The notes under the pieces: generated by a model
The model's input: the letters and a program-made list of their open reading frames with translations, nothing else
What the model was told of the DNA's origin: nothing
Database searches by the model: none
Made by a program: the position numbers and the translations under genes
DNA from: an uncultured Bacillota bacterium
Lineage (GTDB): Bacteria; Bacillota; Clostridia; Christensenellales; QAND01
DNA: 64,000 bases
Direction of reading: 5' to 3'
Assembly: GCA_905188085.1 (NCBI GenBank)
Contig: CAJJKN010000006.1
Coordinates: 53,672 to 117,671 of the forward strand
In this document: piece after piece, positions 35,795 to 43,336 of the stretch
How the letters are laid out: each line of letters begins with the position of its first letter
Numbering within the stretch: the first letter of the stretch is position 1

Positions 35795-36494
35795 AACCAA
35801 GCTTTTACAGGCCTTTGCCCGGATGAACATCCCCTGCGATGAACAAAAGGCGGCGCAAATGCATCGTTATTTTTCGCTGCTTTTGCAGGCCAATGCACAG
35901 ATGAATTTGACAAACGTGACCGATGAGGACGATGCGATTTTGCTGCATTTTTGCGACAGTGCCTCTCTATTGCCCCTGTTTTCCTTTCCGGAGCAAAGCC
36001 GTTGTTTGGATGTGGGCACGGGGGCCGGTTTCCCCGGCATGGTGTTGGCGATTCTCTGTCCCGATGTCGAATTTACTTTGATGGATTCCCTGCAAAAGCG
36101 CGTCGGCTTTTTGCAGCAGGTGGTCTCTACCTTGGGCCTTGCCAATGTGCAATGCGTGCATGCCAGAGCAGAGCAGGCCGCCCATGAGCCTGCGTATCGC
36201 GAAAAATATCAGTTTGTGGTGGCGCGCGCGGTGGCGAATCTGCGCGTTTTAAGCGAATATTGCTTGCCGTTTGTCAAAACAGGCGGGCAGATGATTGCTT
36301 TTAAGGGCCCACAGGCCGAGCAGGAATGCATCGAGGCCAAAGCCGCTTTGCAAAAACTCGGCGGTAAATTGCTGCAAATAAAGGACGCGCAGGTTCCCGG
36401 GCGGGCACACCGTTTGATTTTTGTGGAAAAAACACGATCTACGCCCAAAGCGTATCCCCGTAAAGCAGGAACGCCTTCCCGGCAGCCGCTTTGA
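35787..36494 (+). CDS. rsmG: 16S rRNA guanine-527 N7-methyltransferase
   Basis: A 235-residue class I methyltransferase that makes m7G527 in 16S rRNA. The SAM site is LDVGTGAGFPGMVLA near residue 72, followed by LMDSLQKRVGFLQQV and VVARAVANL. AGGAGA lies six bases before the ATG, and the start overlaps the mnmG stop by eight bases. The reading frame stays open further upstream within mnmG, but without homology. The C-terminal tail is Lys/Arg-rich. Confidence 0.95.
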   Translation: MFETKLLQAFARMNIPCDEQKAAQMHRYFSLLLQANAQMNLTNVTDEDDAILLHFCDSASLLPLFSFPEQSRCLDVGTGAGFPGMVLAILCPDVEFTLMDSLQKRVGFLQQVVSTLGLANVQCVHARAEQAAHEPAYREKYQFVVARAVANLRVLSEYCLPFVKTGGQMIAFKGPQAEQECIEAKAALQKLGGKLLQIKDAQVPGRAHRLIFVEKTRSTPKAYPRKAGTPSRQPL

Positions 36495-36504
36495 TGTTTT
36501 CATT

Positions 36505-36530
36505 TGACAGCCTTTCGGCTGTCTTTTTTT
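36505..36530 (+). terminator. Intrinsic terminator after rsmG
   Basis: GACAGCC and GGCTGTC pair around TTTC and are followed by seven T. The rest of the 259-base gap to noc is T-rich and has a weak TTGACA-N16-TATTTT promoter at 36672-36699. Confidence 0.88.
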
Positions 36531-36753
36531 GTTTCCAAGGAAATATCTGTTTCGGCTTGTCTTTTCTGTTGGATTTTCTCATGGTTATTGTCCGTTTATG
36601 TTTGATTTTCTGTTGTTTTGAGCGTCATATTTCGCGTTTGCCTTACAATAAACCACTAATTTTGTCTCTTTTTGACACCTTTTTTCGAATCGCTATTTTT
36701 TTGCAAATGCTTCCTGTATGTTATAGGTAACCCATTTAAAGGAGTGCATTGGT

Positions 36754-37590
36754 ATGAACCTTTCGCGTGTGCAAGCCGCCCCCGTTTTGCGGAGCGTAGA
36801 AAAAATCCCGATTCAGTTGGTACGGCCCAACCCTTATCAGCCGCGCCGCACCTTTTCCGAACAGAGCATAGAAGAATTGAGCCGAAGCATTCAACGCTAT
36901 GGGTTGATTCAGCCCATCGTGGTGCGAAAGATAAATCCCACTCATTATGAATTGATCGCCGGCGAACGGCGCCTACGCGCCAGCAAGCGGGCCGGCCTTT
37001 TGGAGATTGAAGCCATTGTGCAGCGCGTCGGCGAACAGGACAGCGCTGTGATGGCTCTTATCGAAAATCTGCAACGAGAAAACCTTCACTTTTTTGATGA
37101 GGCGGAAGCGTATCGAAATCTCTTGCTTGAACATGGCCTGACCCAGGAGGATTTGGCGCGCAAGATTGGCAAAAACCAAAGCACGGTGGCAAACAAGCTG
37201 CGCATTTTGCGCCTGGCGCCCGAAGTAAAAACCTCCATCATGATTCACCGGCTTACCGAACGCCACGCGCGCACCTTGCTGCGCATTGCAGACCCTAGCT
37301 TGCAGTTGAAACTGATTGAACAAATCCGCCGTGAGAATCTTTCCGTAAAAGCGACGGAGGATTTGGTGGAAAAGATTTTGGACAAACAGTATTACGAGCA
37401 GGAAGTGCCTCGTAAAAAGAAGATCAGCGGCTTTGTACGCGACGGCAGGCTTTTGATGAACGATATTAAAAAGCTTGTGAAACAGGTTTCGGAAAGCGGA
37501 CTGCCCGCCAACTACACCGTGCGCGACACAGGGCTGAGCTTTGAAGTGATGGTCACAATCCCCAAGCAACCCTTACAAAAAGCACAATAA
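36754..37590 (+). CDS. noc: ParB-family nucleoid occlusion protein Noc
   Basis: A 278-residue ParB paralogue. The N-terminal CTPase domain has RPNPYQPRRTF, GERRLRAS and ENLQRENL. A helix-turn-helix (LARKIGKNQSTVANKLRIL) follows at about residues 135-160. At the four positions that separate Noc from ParB specificity (173, 179, 184, 201 in Caulobacter ParB numbering) it has Gln, Lys, Arg and Arg, as expected for Noc (Gln, Lys, Lys, Arg). Its place between rsmG and parA matches Bacillus noc. It would mark chromosomal sites and keep FtsZ rings off the nucleoid. Confidence 0.88.
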   Translation: MNLSRVQAAPVLRSVEKIPIQLVRPNPYQPRRTFSEQSIEELSRSIQRYGLIQPIVVRKINPTHYELIAGERRLRASKRAGLLEIEAIVQRVGEQDSAVMALIENLQRENLHFFDEAEAYRNLLLEHGLTQEDLARKIGKNQSTVANKLRILRLAPEVKTSIMIHRLTERHARTLLRIADPSLQLKLIEQIRRENLSVKATEDLVEKILDKQYYEQEVPRKKKISGFVRDGRLLMNDIKKLVKQVSESGLPANYTVRDTGLSFEVMVTIPKQPLQKAQ

Positions 37591-37597
37591 AGTGCGC

Positions 37598-37631
37598 AAA
37601 AAGGGCCGAGAGAACCTTCTCGGCTCTTTTT
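37598..37631 (+). terminator. Intrinsic terminator after noc
   Basis: GCCGAGA and TCTCGGC pair around a short loop, followed by CTTTTTG. Its T run merges with the first base of a parS site. Confidence 0.85.
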
Positions 37632-37646
37632 GTTTCACGTGAAACA
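37631..37646. other. parS: parS centromere site 1
   Basis: TGTTTCACGTGAAACA, a perfect 16-base match to the bacterial parS consensus and a full palindrome. It lies 17 bases upstream of the parA promoter, so ParB loading could also affect parAB transcription. Confidence 0.97.
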
Positions 37647-37663
37647 TTTGCCTTTGCGGCTTG

Positions 37664-37692
37664 TTTACATTGTCGGTTGCGAACTGTATAAT
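37664..37692 (+). promoter_or_regulatory. Promoter for parA-parB
   Basis: TTTACA and consensus TATAAT are separated by 17 bases. The -10 overlaps an in-frame ATG at 37691, which rules that codon out as the parA start. Confidence 0.8.
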
Positions 37693-37720
37693 GGAAAGGA
37701 AAACAACAGGGGGTGCTGGT

Positions 37721-38494
37721 TTGGGTAAGATCATAGCCGTGGCCAACCAAAAGGGCGGCGTAGGAAAAACAACCACCAATGTAAACCTCGGTGCGTGCTT
37801 GGCGCGCTTGGGAAAACGCATTTTAACCGTAGATATTGATCCGCAGGGCAATACGACCAGCGGGCTGGGCGTAGAAAAAGAAACGCTGAACAATTCCGTA
37901 TATGAAGTGATGATAAACAATGTGCCCATTCGGGAAGCCATTGTTTCCACCATGGTGGACGGGCTGGATTTGCTGCCCAGCAACATCAATTTGGTGGGGG
38001 CCGAAATAGAAATGACCTCCATGATCGCCCGGGAACATATTCTAAAGGGCTGTCTGGATCAGATTCGGTCGGATTATGATTTCATTTTGATCGATTGCCC
38101 GCCGTCTTTGGGCTTGTTAACGCTAAACGCTTTAACGGCGGCAGATAAAGTGCTGGTGCCGATTCAGTGCGAGTTTTTTGCGCTGGAAGGGCTGAGCCAA
38201 TTGATCAATACGGTAGGGCTGATCAGTCAGCGGCTAAACCCGTCGCTGTCGATGGAAGGCGTTGTGATGACAATGTACGATCCGCGTACAAACCTGAGCC
38301 AGCAGGTGGTAGCGGAAGTGAAAAAATATTTTCAGAGCAAAGTGTATGAAACGATGATCCCGCGCAATGTACGCCTGGGCGAAGCGCCGAGCTTTGGGCT
38401 GCCGATTATGATTTATGATCCCAACTGTTCCGGCGCCAAAGCATATATGAGCCTGGCCCAAGAAGTGATCGACGGAAACGAGGCGAAACAATGA
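37721..38494 (+). CDS. parA: Chromosome partitioning ATPase ParA (Soj)
   Basis: A 257-residue Walker-type ATPase that works with ParB-parS in chromosome segregation and, in Bacillus, in control of DnaA. The deviant Walker A motif is NQKGGVGKTTT; switch and Walker B regions are DIDPQGN and FILIDCPPSLGLLT. The TTG start follows GGGGGTG by five bases; longer starts would lie inside the promoter. It overlaps parB by four bases (ATGA). Confidence 0.96.
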   Translation: MGKIIAVANQKGGVGKTTTNVNLGACLARLGKRILTVDIDPQGNTTSGLGVEKETLNNSVYEVMINNVPIREAIVSTMVDGLDLLPSNINLVGAEIEMTSMIAREHILKGCLDQIRSDYDFILIDCPPSLGLLTLNALTAADKVLVPIQCEFFALEGLSQLINTVGLISQRLNPSLSMEGVVMTMYDPRTNLSQQVVAEVKKYFQSKVYETMIPRNVRLGEAPSFGLPIMIYDPNCSGAKAYMSLAQEVIDGNEAKQ

Positions 38495-39375
38495 GCAGCA
38501 ATACAAACAATCTTCGTTTAGGAAAAGGGTTGGAAGCGTTGCTGGGCAATGTGGCTTCGGCTTCGCCTGCCGAGCGTCCGCAAGAGGGAGATACCATTCT
38601 TTCGGCGCCGATTCACCAAATTGACCCGAATCCATATCAGCCGCGCCAAGAGTTTGACGAGGCGGAATTGCAGGAATTGGCAGACAGCATTGCGCTGCAT
38701 GGTGTGATTCAACCCATTCTCGTTACGCCAAATAAACAGGGGCGTTATACCCTGGTGGCAGGCGAACGGCGTTGGCGCGCCAGCCGAAAAGCCGGTTTAA
38801 AGGAAATCCCCTGCATTGTACGGGACATGAGCGACCGCGCACTGCATGAAATTGCTCTGATCGAAAACTTACAGCGTGTAAACCTAAACCCCGTAGAAGA
38901 AGCGGAATCCATTTCCATGCTGATGAAGGAATACGGCTTAACGCAGGAGGCAGTTTCGGAAAGGGTTGGAAAGTCCCGCCCGGCCGTGGCCAATGCGCTG
39001 AGGATTCTGTCTTTGCCGGCGGAAGTATTGCAGATGGTGCGGGATGGCCAGCTGTCCAGCGGGCATGCGCGGGCTGTGTTGTCCATTCAGGGCACAGAAA
39101 AACAGATTCTCTTTGCGCAGGAAATTGTCAAGCAGGGGTACAGCGTGCGTGAAGCGGAAAAGCGTGCCAAAGCTTGGAAGGAAGCCGAAAAGGCGCCAAA
39201 AGCCACAAAAGAACTGGATCTTCATCTGCGCAGCGCACAGGAACAGCTGCAACAGCGCTTGGGCACTAAAGTAGAATTTAGCGGCACTCCGCAAAAGGGC
39301 AAAATCTCCATCAGTTATTTTTCTCAATATGAACTGGAACGGATTTATGCTTTGCTGGGCGGCACGGAAGAATAA
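38491..39375 (+). CDS. parB: Chromosome partitioning protein ParB (Spo0J)
   Basis: A 294-residue CTP-dependent DNA clamp. The CTPase domain has DPNPYQPRQEF, GERRWRAS and ENLQRVNL. The helix-turn-helix is VSERVGKSRPAVANALRIL. Specificity positions corresponding to Caulobacter 173 and 201 are Arg and Gly (KSRP and LSSGHARA), as in parS-binding ParB. A C-terminal dimerisation domain follows a Lys/Glu-rich linker. It is followed by a terminator. Two perfect parS sites lie within 1.1 kb on either side. Confidence 0.96.
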   Translation: MSSNTNNLRLGKGLEALLGNVASASPAERPQEGDTILSAPIHQIDPNPYQPRQEFDEAELQELADSIALHGVIQPILVTPNKQGRYTLVAGERRWRASRKAGLKEIPCIVRDMSDRALHEIALIENLQRVNLNPVEEAESISMLMKEYGLTQEAVSERVGKSRPAVANALRILSLPAEVLQMVRDGQLSSGHARAVLSIQGTEKQILFAQEIVKQGYSVREAEKRAKAWKEAEKAPKATKELDLHLRSAQEQLQQRLGTKVEFSGTPQKGKISISYFSQYELERIYALLGGTEE

Positions 39376-39378
39376 CGG

Positions 39379-39407
39379 AAAGCAGCTGAATTTCAGCTGC
39401 TTTTTTA
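39379..39407 (+). terminator. Intrinsic terminator after parB
   Basis: AAAGCAGCTGAA and TTCAGCTGCTTT form a long stem, followed by a T run. Confidence 0.88.
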
Positions 39408-39423
39408 GAAAGGATTTGTCTTT

Positions 39424-39681
39424 ATGGCAAAAGGGTATCGCAAAGCGCGCGGCCGTAAGTTTATAGGATTTATTTTTCTGTTTGCAGCGGTCTTTTTGGC
39501 GGGCTATGCCGGCTATAACGAATATATGGAATACGGGCTTATCTGGCCAGACCCGGCTTTTCCGGATCTGCTTATCTATTCGCCGAGCGCCGTTTTGCTT
39601 TTGTGTTCTATCTACTGCTTTCTTTCGGCCGGCTACCGAAACCGTAAAGCGCGAAAGCAATGGCTCAAGCAGCAACGATAA
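39424..39681 (+). CDS. Small two-helix membrane protein
   Basis: An 85-residue protein I do not recognise. A basic N-terminus (KGYRKARGRK) precedes one hydrophobic segment at about 13-32. A second lies at about 52-70, followed by a very basic tail (YRNRKARKQWLKQQR). This arrangement predicts two membrane helices with both ends in the cytoplasm. AAAGGA lies about seven bases upstream of the ATG. It directly follows parB but is separated by a terminator. Confidence 0.6.
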   Translation: MAKGYRKARGRKFIGFIFLFAAVFLAGYAGYNEYMEYGLIWPDPAFPDLLIYSPSAVLLLCSIYCFLSAGYRNRKARKQWLKQQR

Positions 39682-39830
39682 AGGCAGGGAAAAAGCATGC
39701 TCTTAGGTGGCTTTATTGAACGGATCGACCATCTTACAAGCGGCTTAAGAATCCCCCTATCGTTCTTTGGGTTTCCTCAAAACAACAAACAGATACTTTG
39801 CAGCAAAACAGAGCCTTGCTCTGTTTTTTA
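39682..39830 (+). ncRNA. Candidate structured RNA ending in a terminator
   Basis: No gene fits this stretch. It could fold into AGGTGG/CCATCT (39705-39734) and GAATCCC/GGGTTTC (39749-39775) hairpins, and it ends in a strong terminator at 39805. It may be a small RNA or only the 3' untranslated region of the 85-residue gene. It does not match the conserved cores of tmRNA, SRP RNA or RNase P RNA that I know, and I saw no promoter of its own. Confidence 0.25.
39805..39830 (+). terminator. Intrinsic terminator
   Basis: AAAACAGAGC and GCTCTGTTTT pair around a CTT loop, followed by a T run. Confidence 0.85.
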
Positions 39831-40369
39831 TTATTTCAAATAAAGAGCACAATCGACCTGTTGTTTTCGTTTATAAAAAAGCATCCACCGGCAACGCAAA
39901 GCGCAGTCTTTATACTGTGTCTTGCAAATTGGTTTATTCTTTCGACACACCTATCTATGAAAAGGCCTGGCAAATTCATATTATTGCTCATCCATGCTTC
40001 GCAAAATCGTTTTTCACCTTAATTTGCAAAGTGGAACTAAATCATAAAATACGACCAAAAAGAAATTCTCTTATATTGTAAGATATATGGGTTCTATCTT
40101 ATAGGGTCGATCTGTTTATTGTCTGTATGCCTCTGTGCTTTTGTTGGGCAATTTTTGTAAGCCGCAGTATTTGCTATACCGACGCACAGCGTGAAACAAA
40201 ACTTGTTTATTTGTCTATCTTCTAAATATCCGGCATCGGCAATATCTCTGTAAAAAAGACACTCCTTATCCAAGCGGCAAAGGATGAAGAAGGCAAACCG
40301 AACAACCCTACGAGGTCGCCGGCTGCCCAGCATGCTTTTCTTTTTGCAAGCAAAAGGAAAAGGTTGTAA
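39831..40369. other. Long AT-rich intergenic region
   Basis: About 540 bases between the terminator at 39805 and the cvpA terminator. It is AT-rich compared with the genes. Short open frames on both strands lack ribosome sites and have unlikely composition, so I call no gene. One near-match to a DnaA box (TTATCCAAG, two mismatches) was seen at about 40266. I see nothing else supportable. Confidence 0.5.
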
Positions 40370-40396
40370 TAAAATAGGCGGCCACACAGGCCGCCT
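40370..40396 (-). terminator. Intrinsic terminator after cvpA
   Basis: On the minus strand AGGCGGCC and GGCCGCCT pair around TGTGT and are followed by ATTTTATT. The parS site lies between it and the cvpA stop codon. Confidence 0.78.
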
Positions 40397-40412
40397 TGTT
40401 TCACGTGAAACA
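40397..40412. other. parS: parS centromere site 2
   Basis: A second perfect TGTTTCACGTGAAACA palindrome, three bases beyond the cvpA stop codon and inside its 3' untranslated region. Confidence 0.97.
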
Positions 40413-40415
40413 TAG

Positions 40416-41132
40416 TTATAAAACCGTTCCTCGCATGAGCAATAGGATAAAGTTTGATTTGTAAAAGAACCCTGCCAATGGCGCCGATAGAACATAGTTG
40501 GTAACCAGCGGCACATTGAGAACAGACAGCACAATGGGCGCAAACGCCATGATGATATAGCAGGCAAACACGCCGCGCAGCAGACCGGTCAGTGCGCCGG
40601 CCAATACATCGTTATGCCGCAAAACAGGGAAGCGCTGCGTAGCGTCCGTTACGTTCACCAGCACGCCGCAAAGCAGGCGCACCAGGAAAAAGATGGCCAA
40701 AAAGGTGAGGATATTCAGCGTGGCATACGCTACGGTATAGTTGAAATATTCACCCACGGTGCTAAGCCCTTTGGAGGCCAACGCTTGCGAAGCCATGTTG
40801 GATTTTACCAGCGTGCTGTATGGTGAAACCAGACTGCTGTCTGTGGCAAGGCCGTTTAATGTGGCCGCATCCAGTTGGCTGACGGGCGTGGTGATCATTT
40901 GCAGCGGCGTATCAATTTTTAATTTGGCCGCGCCCTCGGTGTAGTTTATCAGGGCATTGATGGTGGCTTGGCCGCTAAACACCCAGGAAAGCAGGGGATG
41001 CAGCAAATAGGCCACAATCCAGGAGACAAAAAAGCTGCCTGTCTTCAAAGCCGAAACAACAAATCCGCGATAAGCGCCCAAGATAACCGAAACAATGATA
41101 ACGGCGATGAGCGCAAGATCCAATAAATTCAC
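40416..41132 (-). CDS. cvpA: CvpA family membrane protein
   Basis: A 238-residue membrane protein with the CvpA layout: an N-terminal helix pair (LALIAVIIVSVILGAYRGF, then FVSWIVAYLLHPLL), a long loop at about 55-120, and two or more C-terminal helices around FLVRLLCG and LAGALTGLLRGVF. CvpA proteins are linked to colicin V production, envelope homeostasis and biofilm formation; the biochemical role is unclear. The start is GTG, six bases after AAGGAGGT. It lies 12 bases downstream of the beta-propeller-like gene and is the last gene of that operon. Confidence 0.85.
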   Translation of the reverse strand: MNLLDLALIAVIIVSVILGAYRGFVVSALKTGSFFVSWIVAYLLHPLLSWVFSGQATINALINYTEGAAKLKIDTPLQMITTPVSQLDAATLNGLATDSSLVSPYSTLVKSNMASQALASKGLSTVGEYFNYTVAYATLNILTFLAIFFLVRLLCGVLVNVTDATQRFPVLRHNDVLAGALTGLLRGVFACYIIMAFAPIVLSVLNVPLVTNYVLSAPLAGFFYKSNFILLLMRGTVL

Positions 41133-41144
41133 TCGTCTACCTCC

Positions 41145-42290
41145 TTAGGGGAGAGAAATAATATACACTTTACCCTGCGAAAAGAGCAGCGCATGCTGTT
41201 TGCTGGGCAGGGGTTCATATTTTTCAGCCGTGATCGGCACATCGTAATTGCCGGTGGTCGCGCCTTCGGAATTATAGGTGCGAATCAGGTTTGGCGTGAA
41301 AGCATAGAATTTATCTTTGCCCAGCGAAGCCTTGATCGTGGAAGAGGGCATTTGAACGAACAAATCCTTTCCGCCGGACTCTACATACCGCACATTGCTG
41401 ATGTTCTTTTGCCCGGCGTCCTCGCCGCCCGGGATATACAGAATGCGCACGTTTTCATTTTTATCCGTATAGGAATCGGTATACTCCCAGCCGTAAATCA
41501 GCTTTTCCGATTCCTTCGCGCCGATGTAGTCCATCTTGATCAGATGATTGGTGCCCACCATATAGAGGTTGCTCTTTAGAAACAACACCTTTTGCAAAAG
41601 CTGGCCCTCTACGGCAATATTGCCCGTGTTGGCCAAATCGTCATTATAGCTCATAATGCGCGCCACCGGAACAACGGCACCGCTGTCGATGGTGTACATA
41701 TAAAACGAATCTTTGGAAGTAAAGGCAAAGTCCACGATATATTTGCCGGGGAAGTCATATTTGGTAACTTCCTCGCCTTTGGTATTGAGCATGACGATTT
41801 TGGAGGTGCCGGAGGCATCTTCGTTCAAAACGGCCACATAGTTTTCGCCGCACTGAACACCTTTGATCTTTCCGTAAAACTCTTTTGTAAACAGCGGGTC
41901 GCCGGTGTTTGTATATACAACGACGATATTATCATTATAAACGGAAGCCAAGGCGGAAGAGGCCTTTGTCTTTGCCTGGGCAAACGGCAGCTCTACGCTC
42001 CATTTTTCGTTGTTGGCATAATCGATGCAGTTTAGCTTCTGCTCGCTTACATAATAAATGGAATCCGTTGTGGCATGATACGACATATCGGCCGTGAAAC
42101 GCAGTTCCTTGGGGTTAATCGCATCGGATGTGGCGGCAATGATCCACCAAACGCCCAGGCCTAGCACCACGGAAATTGCCAAAATCAAGCCGATAAGGCC
42201 CAGTTTGGAATTGCGTCTGCGGTTTAATTGACTATTGCGTGCAGTTGGTTTTCTGCGTTTTTTCCCTTTGCGAGGCTGTGGCGGAAACAT
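41145..42290 (-). CDS. Membrane-anchored beta-propeller-like protein (DUF5711 type)
   Basis: A 381-residue protein. A very basic cytoplasmic start (PRKGKKRRKPTARNSQLNRRRN) is followed by one membrane helix at about residues 30-52. The large outside domain is beta-rich, with repeats such as DSIYYVSEQKLNCIDY and NYVAVLNEDASGTSKIVMLN that resemble PQQ-like propeller blades. It fits the DUF5711 family; the function is unknown. The ATG chosen has GGGAGG at proper spacing; earlier in-frame ATGs lie in or before that site. Co-transcribed with cvpA from the promoter at 42326-42354. Confidence 0.75.
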   Translation of the reverse strand: MFPPQPRKGKKRRKPTARNSQLNRRRNSKLGLIGLILAISVVLGLGVWWIIAATSDAINPKELRFTADMSYHATTDSIYYVSEQKLNCIDYANNEKWSVELPFAQAKTKASSALASVYNDNIVVVYTNTGDPLFTKEFYGKIKGVQCGENYVAVLNEDASGTSKIVMLNTKGEEVTKYDFPGKYIVDFAFTSKDSFYMYTIDSGAVVPVARIMSYNDDLANTGNIAVEGQLLQKVLFLKSNLYMVGTNHLIKMDYIGAKESEKLIYGWEYTDSYTDKNENVRILYIPGGEDAGQKNISNVRYVESGGKDLFVQMPSSTIKASLGKDKFYAFTPNLIRTYNSEGATTGNYDVPITAEKYEPLPSKQHALLFSQGKVYIISLP

Positions 42291-42325
42291 GCACATCCCT
42301 CCCATAATATATAAGAATACAAGAT

Positions 42326-42354
42326 ATTGTACCATAAATCCCAAAGAACGTAAA
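42326..42354 (-). promoter_or_regulatory. Extended -10 promoter for the propeller-cvpA operon
   Basis: On the minus strand TTTACG and TACAAT are separated by 17 bases, with TG one base before the -10. Confidence 0.6.
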
Positions 42355-42451
42355 AAGAAGTTTTCTTAGATACAGGGACGCGCCACAGTCTTTTGCAATT
42401 TATATAAGTATGATAAAATAGCAAAAAAACAGAAAGATAGAGAAATATCGT

Positions 42452-43336
42452 TTGATTTCAGTGATCGTCAATCCCATCGCGGGGAAGGGCCGCGCAAAAC
42501 AAGTTTTACCGGAAATTCAGGCTTATCTTACCAAGCATGCGCTTCCGTACACCGTTCACATGACAGAATCGCAAGGGGATGGCGTGCGTTGTGCCAAGCA
42601 AGCATTGGCAGAGGGATGTGACCGTGTGTTGGCCGTCGGTGGCGACGGAACAGCCCGTGAAGTGGCCGAAGGACTTTGTCGAAGCAACAGCGTATTGGGC
42701 ATAGTGCCCGCGGGTACGGGCAACGACTTTGCCCGCACGTTTCATTTGTCCGGCGAATTGTCAAAGGTGTTGGATATTGCCGTGTATGGGAAGGGCATGC
42801 CCATTGACGTATTTGATACTGACAGCGGCATTTATATCAACATTTGCTCCGTAGGACTGGATTCCGAAGCCGCTTACAACGCTTCAAAGATGCATAATGT
42901 GGCCGGCTCCGTATCGTATTTTCTGGGCGCGTTGTGGGCGTTGATCCGCCGGCGCATTTGCAAATGCGAACTTTCCATAGACGATGGGCCAAAACAAAAA
43001 CAGAGCAATCTATTGACCGCCTTTTGCAACGGGCAATATTACGGCGGGGGATTTCGCCCTGTGCCCTCTGCCGATCCGCAGGATGGGTGGATGGATGTTT
43101 TGACCGTAGATAAAATGGGGCGCCTGCAAGCCATTCCGCTTTTAGCAAAATACAAAAAAGGCACCCATGTGGGACATAAAAAAACACATATTTGCAAAGC
43201 CAAAAAAATAAGTCTTACGTCCAAACAGCTATTGTGTATCAATTTAGACGGAGAGATTATGCATTCACATACGTTGAATTTGTCGTTAATTCCACAGGCG
43301 CTGCTGATTGCTCAAAGCGAGTTGATCACAGAATGA
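42452..43336 (+). CDS. Diacylglycerol kinase-family lipid kinase
   Basis: A 294-residue soluble, membrane-associated lipid kinase of the DgkB/YegS family, which phosphorylates diacylglycerol or a related lipid for phospholipid or teichoic-acid lipid recycling. Motifs are VNPIAGKG, VGGDGTAREVAEGL (the GGDGT nucleotide loop) and VPAGTGNDFART. The proposed TTG start has only a weak ribosome site; a GTG three codons later is possible. Its stop overlaps the cca start by four bases (ATGA). The true lipid substrate is not decided by the sequence. Confidence 0.88.
   Translation: MISVIVNPIAGKGRAKQVLPEIQAYLTKHALPYTVHMTESQGDGVRCAKQALAEGCDRVLAVGGDGTAREVAEGLCRSNSVLGIVPAGTGNDFARTFHLSGELSKVLDIAVYGKGMPIDVFDTDSGIYINICSVGLDSEAAYNASKMHNVAGSVSYFLGALWALIRRRICKCELSIDDGPKQKQSNLLTAFCNGQYYGGGFRPVPSADPQDGWMDVLTVDKMGRLQAIPLLAKYKKGTHVGHKKTHICKAKKISLTSKQLLCINLDGEIMHSHTLNLSLIPQALLIAQSELITE

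Noticed and set aside
39767..40081. A 104-codon plus-strand frame in the AT-rich gap
   Set aside because: It overlaps a strong terminator hairpin, has no ribosome site and no recognisable features.
40094..40567. A 157-codon minus-strand frame overlapping the end of cvpA and a parS site
   Set aside because: It runs through parS and the cvpA terminator and overlaps the real cvpA frame.
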